Assembly: GCA_963713545.1 (NCBI GenBank)
Contig: CAVQME010000002.1
Span: 549,087-613,086, forward strand
Length of the DNA stretch: 64,000 nucleotides
Reading direction: 5' to 3'
Source: CAVPLM01 sp963713545
Lineage (GTDB): Bacteria > Actinomycetota > Thermoleophilia > RBG-16-64-13
Part shown: positions 60,714 through 64,000 of the stretch, piece after piece
Numbering within the stretch: position 1 is the stretch's first letter
How the letters are laid out: every line of letters starts with the position of its first letter
Notes under the pieces: generated by a model
What the model saw: only the letters and a program-made list of their open reading frames with translations
The model's database searches: none
Told to the model about the DNA's origin: nothing
Translations under genes and position numbers: made by a program

Positions 60714-61370
60714 GTGTCAACTCTGGACGTGGTCATACGTATCCTCCTCGCCGGCGTGCTCGGTGGACTGATCGGGATAGAGCGAGAGATCCGGGAGCAC
60801 ACGGCGGGCTTCAGGACTCACATCCTGGTCGCGGTGGGGGCAGCCGCTTTTACCATGGCCTCGTCGTACGGTCTCGAGGGAACGGATTTCGACCCCAACC
60901 GGATCTCGGCCCAGGTGGTGACCGGGATAGGCTTCCTGGGCGCCGGAGCTATCATCCGGTACGGCGTCTCGGTGCGGGGCCTTACCACGGCTGCGAGTCT
61001 TTGGACCGTGGCCGCAGTGGGACTACTCGCTGCCCAGGGTTTCTACTCCGCGGCCCTGATCACCACGGGAGTGGTGATAGTCAGTCTCTACGTTCTGCGA
61101 CTCATCGAGAACCGCATCCTCTATCCCCGCTTGGGACAAGCGGTAGGAGTGCGGATCCATTTCCGCTCTCCCGGCTTTTCATCCCTCGCTCAACTCCTGG
61201 GCATGCTCCATGCGGCCCACGTGATCGTCAAGGAGATGGCCGTGGTGCCGGGCGAGGATGACCGCGACACCATCCATCTCTTTTTGAAGATGCCGCGCGG
61301 CCTCGATAGAGCCAAGCTGACCGCTCTCATCGCAGAACTGGAAGAAGTGCGGTCGGTCAGCGTGGACTAG
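60714..61370 (+). CDS. MgtC/SapB-family membrane protein
   Basis: The 218-residue protein has five N-terminal membrane helices with the family block G-I-E-R-E-I-R-E-H-T-A-G-F-R-T-H and G-I-G-F-L-G-A-G-A-I-I, and a C-terminal ACT-like cytoplasmic domain (about 150-218). MgtC proteins affect magnesium homeostasis and growth at low Mg. GTG 60714 has GGGAG 7 nt upstream. Single gene; no Mg-sensing leader is obvious. Confidence 0.93.
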   Translation: MSTLDVVIRILLAGVLGGLIGIEREIREHTAGFRTHILVAVGAAAFTMASSYGLEGTDFDPNRISAQVVTGIGFLGAGAIIRYGVSVRGLTTAASLWTVAAVGLLAAQGFYSAALITTGVVIVSLYVLRLIENRILYPRLGQAVGVRIHFRSPGFSSLAQLLGMLHAAHVIVKEMAVVPGEDDRDTIHLFLKMPRGLDRAKLTALIAELEEVRSVSVD

Positions 61371-61403
61371 GTGGGTCGAGGCGCCGCCCCACCGACGTCG
61401 CGA

Positions 61404-61625
61404 TCACTCTTCGAATAGGGAACGAGGGAGTCCGGACTGGCGGACGACTGAGGCGAGTGTGCCTCGTCTGAGTTCAGCATGAGTGGGAACGGGCACCGTG
61501 ACTGTGCGGTCCGGCGTGCCCTTCTGCATCACGACGTGACTTCCCCTGCGGCTTGCTTCGGTGAAGCCCTGATCGGAGAGAATGCGGCAGACGTCGGCTC
61601 CGGACAGGACCCTAAGCCGCCCCAC
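61404..61625 (-). CDS. hicA: HicA-family mRNA interferase toxin
   Basis: The 73-residue toxin has the dsRBD-like HicA fold: L-S-G-A-D-V-C-R-I-L-S-D-Q-G-F, then R-R-G-S-H-V-V-M with the catalytic His, and T-V-P-V-P-T-H-A-E-L-R-R-G-T-L. It cleaves mRNA independently of the ribosome. GTG 61625 overlaps the hicB 3' end by 14 nt. Confidence 0.92.
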   Translation of the reverse strand: MGRLRVLSGADVCRILSDQGFTEASRRGSHVVMQKGTPDRTVTVPVPTHAELRRGTLASVVRQSGLPRSLFEE

Positions 61626-61884
61626 CGCGGGCCTCGAAGTGGGTCACATAGACGCGAGCCTTCAGCCTCGAGGAGATCTCCGCAGGATCGGCGCACGAGA
61701 GGAGGAGTTCGACGGCCTCGCGAAGATTGTCCGTCGCCTGCTCAACGCTCTCGCCCTGGCTGGCGACATCAAGCTCGGGGCACAGGGCGACGAATCCGTC
61801 GCCATCTTCTTCCACGATCGCCGTTAGATACATGTTCGCCGTCTCCGGTGGCAGGAGATGGGACCTCACTTCTGACGCTCGCAT
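61612..61884 (-). CDS. hicB: HicB-family antitoxin
   Basis: The protein shows the HicB partial RNase H fold: Y-L-T-A-I-V-E-E-D-G-D-G-F-V-A-L-C-P-E-L-D-V-A-S-Q-G-E-S-V-E-Q-A, then a helix (L-R-E-A-V-E-L-L-L). No HTH is fused. ATG 61884 has AAGG 7 nt upstream and a TATACT at 61910-61905; an internal ATG at 61833, with GGAG 9 nt before it, would give the common family start M-Y-L-T. Antitoxin before toxin is the reverse of the classic hicAB order. Confidence 0.87.
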   Translation of the reverse strand: MRASEVRSHLLPPETANMYLTAIVEEDGDGFVALCPELDVASQGESVEQATDNLREAVELLLSCADPAEISSRLKARVYVTHFEARGGAA

Positions 61885-62096
61885 CTTGTTGCCTTCTGAA
61901 AACGAGTATAGACGACGCAGCCCCTCTTCGTGGCGACAGCCGAGCGCGAAGCATACACATGCGAGGCCCTGGCTCGCATCCGACTTTGGACGGATCTTGG
62001 GCTGGCGTGATAAGGGGCACTCCATCCCTGCCGACTCAATGACCGCCTCGGTCCAAAGTCCCGGTATGTTCGCAATTGCGGGCGGCATAGTGTCCG

Positions 62097-62119
62097 CAGA
62101 ATCAATCTGACTGATTCTG
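62097..62119 (+). promoter_or_regulatory. inverted repeat at the promoter of the FitA-like/PIN pair, candidate operator
   Basis: CAGAATCA and TGATTCTG are spaced by 7 nt and lie just upstream of a TAAAAT -10 box (62127-62132), covering the -35 region. Suits autoregulation by an RHH antitoxin. Confidence 0.6.
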
Positions 62120-62169
62120 ACGGTGCTAAAATGGCGCTACTACAGAACCACTTCCAGGCCGAGGACACC

Positions 62170-62406
62170 ATGGCGGTCAGTCTGTCGATCAAGGACGTGC
62201 CCGAAGAGATACTCCAGCGCCTGCGCGCTCGGGCTCAGCGGAACCACCGGTCGCTTCAGAAGGAGCTTCTGGCGATAGTAGAGGCGGCCGCCTTCGGAGA
62301 AGCCGAGCTATCGGTGGACGACTTGATACAGCACGTCCGTGAGTCAGGCCTGTCCACGCCTGACGAGGCCACCGGTTGGATCCGGGAACTCCGCGATGGG
62401 CGTTGA
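62170..62406 (+). CDS. FitA-like (Arc-type RHH) antitoxin
   Basis: The 78-residue protein has the FitA start S-L-S-I-K-D-V-P-E-E-I-L-Q-R-L-R-A-R-A and N-H-R-S-L-Q-K-E-L-L-A-I-V for RHH DNA binding, and a C-terminal tail for the toxin. ATG 62170 follows GAGGAC. It overlaps the PIN gene by 11 nt. Confidence 0.9.
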   Translation: MAVSLSIKDVPEEILQRLRARAQRNHRSLQKELLAIVEAAAFGEAELSVDDLIQHVRESGLSTPDEATGWIRELRDGR

Positions 62407-62803
62407 CGACGCCGTCGTTTGCGACGCCTCGGTGCTCGCGGCGATGGTGTTCGGTGAGCCCGGATCTTCCGAAGCGCACGCGGTCACGCGCTCGCGACGG
62501 CTGCTTGCGCCCTCGCTATTACGGTACGAGATGGCACAGGTGGCGGTCCGCAAGTGCGTCGTGGGGCGAGGGGACGCACCGCTTGTCGAGCAGGCGTTCG
62601 CAGCCGGTCTTCGCGTGCCGGTAAGGCTGGTGGAGCCCTCCTGGCTCGCCGTCGTCAGGTTGGCGCGAGACAAGGACTTGACAGCCTACGACGCCTCATA
62701 CCTGCAACTCGCGCTGGAACTGGGTGTCGCCCTCGCGACTCTCGATAGGGGCCTCGCGCGCACGGCGGCGGCCCTGGGGATCAAAGCCGCCCCGACGCGC
62801 TAA
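62396..62803 (+). CDS. PIN-domain ribonuclease toxin (VapC/FitB-like)
   Basis: The 135-residue toxin has the PIN acidic set Asp10 (V-C-D-A-S), Glu45 (R-Y-E-M), Asp99 (A-Y-D-A-S-Y) and Asp117 (A-T-L-D-R). ATG 62396 lies inside the antitoxin 3' end. It is convergent with uvrB. Confidence 0.92.
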   Translation: MGVDDAVVCDASVLAAMVFGEPGSSEAHAVTRSRRLLAPSLLRYEMAQVAVRKCVVGRGDAPLVEQAFAAGLRVPVRLVEPSWLAVVRLARDKDLTAYDASYLQLALELGVALATLDRGLARTAAALGIKAAPTR

Positions 62804-62833
62804 CCGGAGCCGCCGTGGCGCAGCCCGACCGCG

Positions 62834-64000
62834 CTAACCGTCGCCGGCGCGAGAGCCGCCGGCCGCTCCGCTGCGCATGAGACTCAGGTCGCGGGCGAGG
62901 TCCCTGATCTCGTCGCGCAGCTTGGCGGCATACTCGAAGCGCAACTCTTCGGCCGCCGCGAACATCTCTTCTTCCAGGGTAGCCATGAGCCGCTCGATCT
63001 CCTCCGCCGACATCGCTTCTCCCCGGGCGGTCTTGCGCCGCTCTTTGTAGGGCACGGTGCCGCTGATGCCTAGCAGTTCCGCGATGTCGGACACCCCTTT
63101 CACGATGCTGCGCGGCTCGATCCCATGCTCGGCGTTGAAGGCCAGCTGGGTGGCGCGCCGGCGCTCGGTCTCCGATACCGCCTTGTCCATGGCCGCCGTC
63201 CTTTTGTCGGCGTACATGATGACCGTCCCCTCCACATTGCGCGCCGCCCGGCCTATGGTCTGGATGAGGGCCGTCTCTCCGCGCAGAAAGCCCTCCTTAT
63301 CGGCGTCCAGGATGGCGACGAGCGTTACTTCCGGCAGATCGAGGCCCTCGCGCAGCAGGTTGATGCCCACCAGCACGTCCACCTCCCCCAGACGCAACTC
63401 GCGCACCGTGCGCACCCGCTCGAGCGTGTCCACCTCGGAATGCAGATAACGGACGCGGAAGCCCATCTCCAACAGGTAGTCGGTGAGGTCCTCCGCCATC
63501 TTCTTGGTGAGTGTGGTCACCAGGGTGCGCTGCCCCTTCTCGACGCGCCTGCGGATCTCGTTCATGAGGTCGTCGATCTGGTGACGGGTGGGTCTCACCT
63601 CCACGTACGGGTCCACGAGACCGGTAGGCCGCACGAGCTGCTCCACCACCTGGCTGGAGACCGACGTCTCCCATTCACTCGGTGTGGCCGAGACGAACAC
63701 CATCTGCGGCACTCGTTCCATGAACTCGTCGAAACGGAGCGGGCGGTTGTCCAGGGCCGAAGGCAGGCGAAAGCCGTGCTCCACCAGCATGTTCTTGCGG
63801 CTGCGATCGCCCTCGTACATGCCGTGCAACTGGGGCACGGTCATGTGCGACTCGTCGATGAACACAAGAAGTCCTTGGGGAAGAAGTCGAGCAACGTGTA
63901 GGGCGGCTCGCCCGGCTTGCGTCCCGACAGGATGCGCGAGTAGTTCTCGATGCCGCTGCAGTAACCGAGCTCGCGCAGCATCTCCATGTCGTATTGAGTC
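62834..64000 (-). CDS. uvrB: excinuclease ABC subunit B, 5' end beyond window, frameshifted as sequenced
   Basis: UvrB is the damage-verifying helicase of nucleotide excision repair. The visible part starts at the window edge with Q-Y-D-M-E-M-L-R-E-L-G-Y-C-S-G-I-E-N-Y-S-R and runs to F-F-P-K-D-F-L. The next residues, F-I-D-E-S-H-M-T-V-P-Q-L, are in another frame; one extra G near 63863-63868 (TTG-GTG) would join them. Helicase motifs V-S-A-T-P-S, G-I-N-L-L-R-E-G-L-D-L-P-E-V and Q-T-I-G-R-A-A-R-N and the C-terminal UVR domain (A-A-K-L-R-D-E-I-R) are intact. A sequencing indel is more likely than true loss. Confidence 0.93.
   Translation of the reverse strand, partial: DSIRHGDAARARLLQRHRELLAHPVGTQAGRAALHVARLLPQGLLVFIDESHMTVPQLHGMYEGDRSRKNMLVEHGFRLPSALDNRPLRFDEFMERVPQMVFVSATPSEWETSVSSQVVEQLVRPTGLVDPYVEVRPTRHQIDDLMNEIRRRVEKGQRTLVTTLTKKMAEDLTDYLLEMGFRVRYLHSEVDTLERVRTVRELRLGEVDVLVGINLLREGLDLPEVTLVAILDADKEGFLRGETALIQTIGRAARNVEGTVIMYADKRTAAMDKAVSETERRRATQLAFNAEHGIEPRSIVKGVSDIAELLGISGTVPYKERRKTARGEAMSAEEIERLMATLEEEMFAAAEELRFEYAAKLRDEIRDLARDLSLMRSGAAGGSRAGDG

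Noticed and set aside
53000..62900. Possible phage-defence island
   Set aside because: Only toxin-antitoxin pairs are present; no restriction, CBASS, Cas or integrase genes are seen.
1..64000. tRNA or rRNA genes
   Set aside because: Apart from the tRNA-like ends of tmRNA I found no T-arm/acceptor pattern or rRNA segment by eye; a tRNA scan would settle this.

Overview
This 64 kb window is GC-rich and almost fully coding. It most likely comes from a deep-branching member of the Actinomycetota. The supporting signs are a CwlM-like amidase, a class F-type sortase, Ser/Thr-rich linkers on most exported proteins, futalosine-route menaquinone genes, and several promoters whose -10 box lies exactly 7 nt before a start codon (leaderless mRNAs). 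Rubrerythrin, an ADP-forming acetate-CoA ligase, a TRAP transporter and a LarA-type protein fit an anaerobic or microaerobic organic-acid-using life. The genus cannot be settled from this sequence.

Layout. 0-7 kb: cell-surface and metal genes: cut-off CwlM-like amidase, CapA-like phosphoesterase, ADP-forming acetyl-CoA ligase, a CDF metal exporter behind a structured RNA leader with an attenuator, a sortase and a small two-TM protein. 7.4-18 kb: translation quality control and chaperone block: tmRNA, a ParE/RelE-type toxin-antitoxin pair, smpB, RNase R, prmA (frameshifted), dnaJ, hrcA, hemW, lepA, then an HDAC-family gene. 19-26 kb: SRPBCC protein, murJ, rpsT, holA, comEC, comEA. 26-35 kb: rubrerythrin, a hydrolase, a phosphotriesterase-related protein, YajQ, an M23 peptidase split by a frameshift, LarA, ABC-F, MqnD and MqnB. 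36-47 kb: a 2-oxoacid dehydrogenase operon (ADH, E1 alpha, E1 beta, E2) with two paralogous nitroreductases where E3 might be expected, a YHS-LOG fusion, a beta-CASP nuclease and divergent AMP-forming acs. 47-53 kb: exported proteins of unknown function and leuS. 53-64 kb: accessory region with four more toxin-antitoxin modules, a TRAP operon, a three-part wHTH-glycosyltransferase-HAD fusion, MgtC and a cut-off, frameshifted uvrB.

How the genes work together. tmRNA, SmpB and RNase R form one ribosome-rescue pathway, and the embedded toxin pair would create its substrates. The PDH-like complex and both acetate-CoA ligases centre on acetyl-CoA. MqnB and MqnD supply menaquinone. ComEA and ComEC take up DNA.

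The most unusual items are the RNA leader of the CDF gene, the wHTH-GT-HAD fusion, the nitroreductase pair inside the dehydrogenase operon, the YHS-LOG fusion and the DUF4160-like/HTH pair. Conserved genes broken by single-base shifts (prmA, the M23 peptidase, uvrB, perhaps the hemW start) suggest residual indel errors in the assembly.
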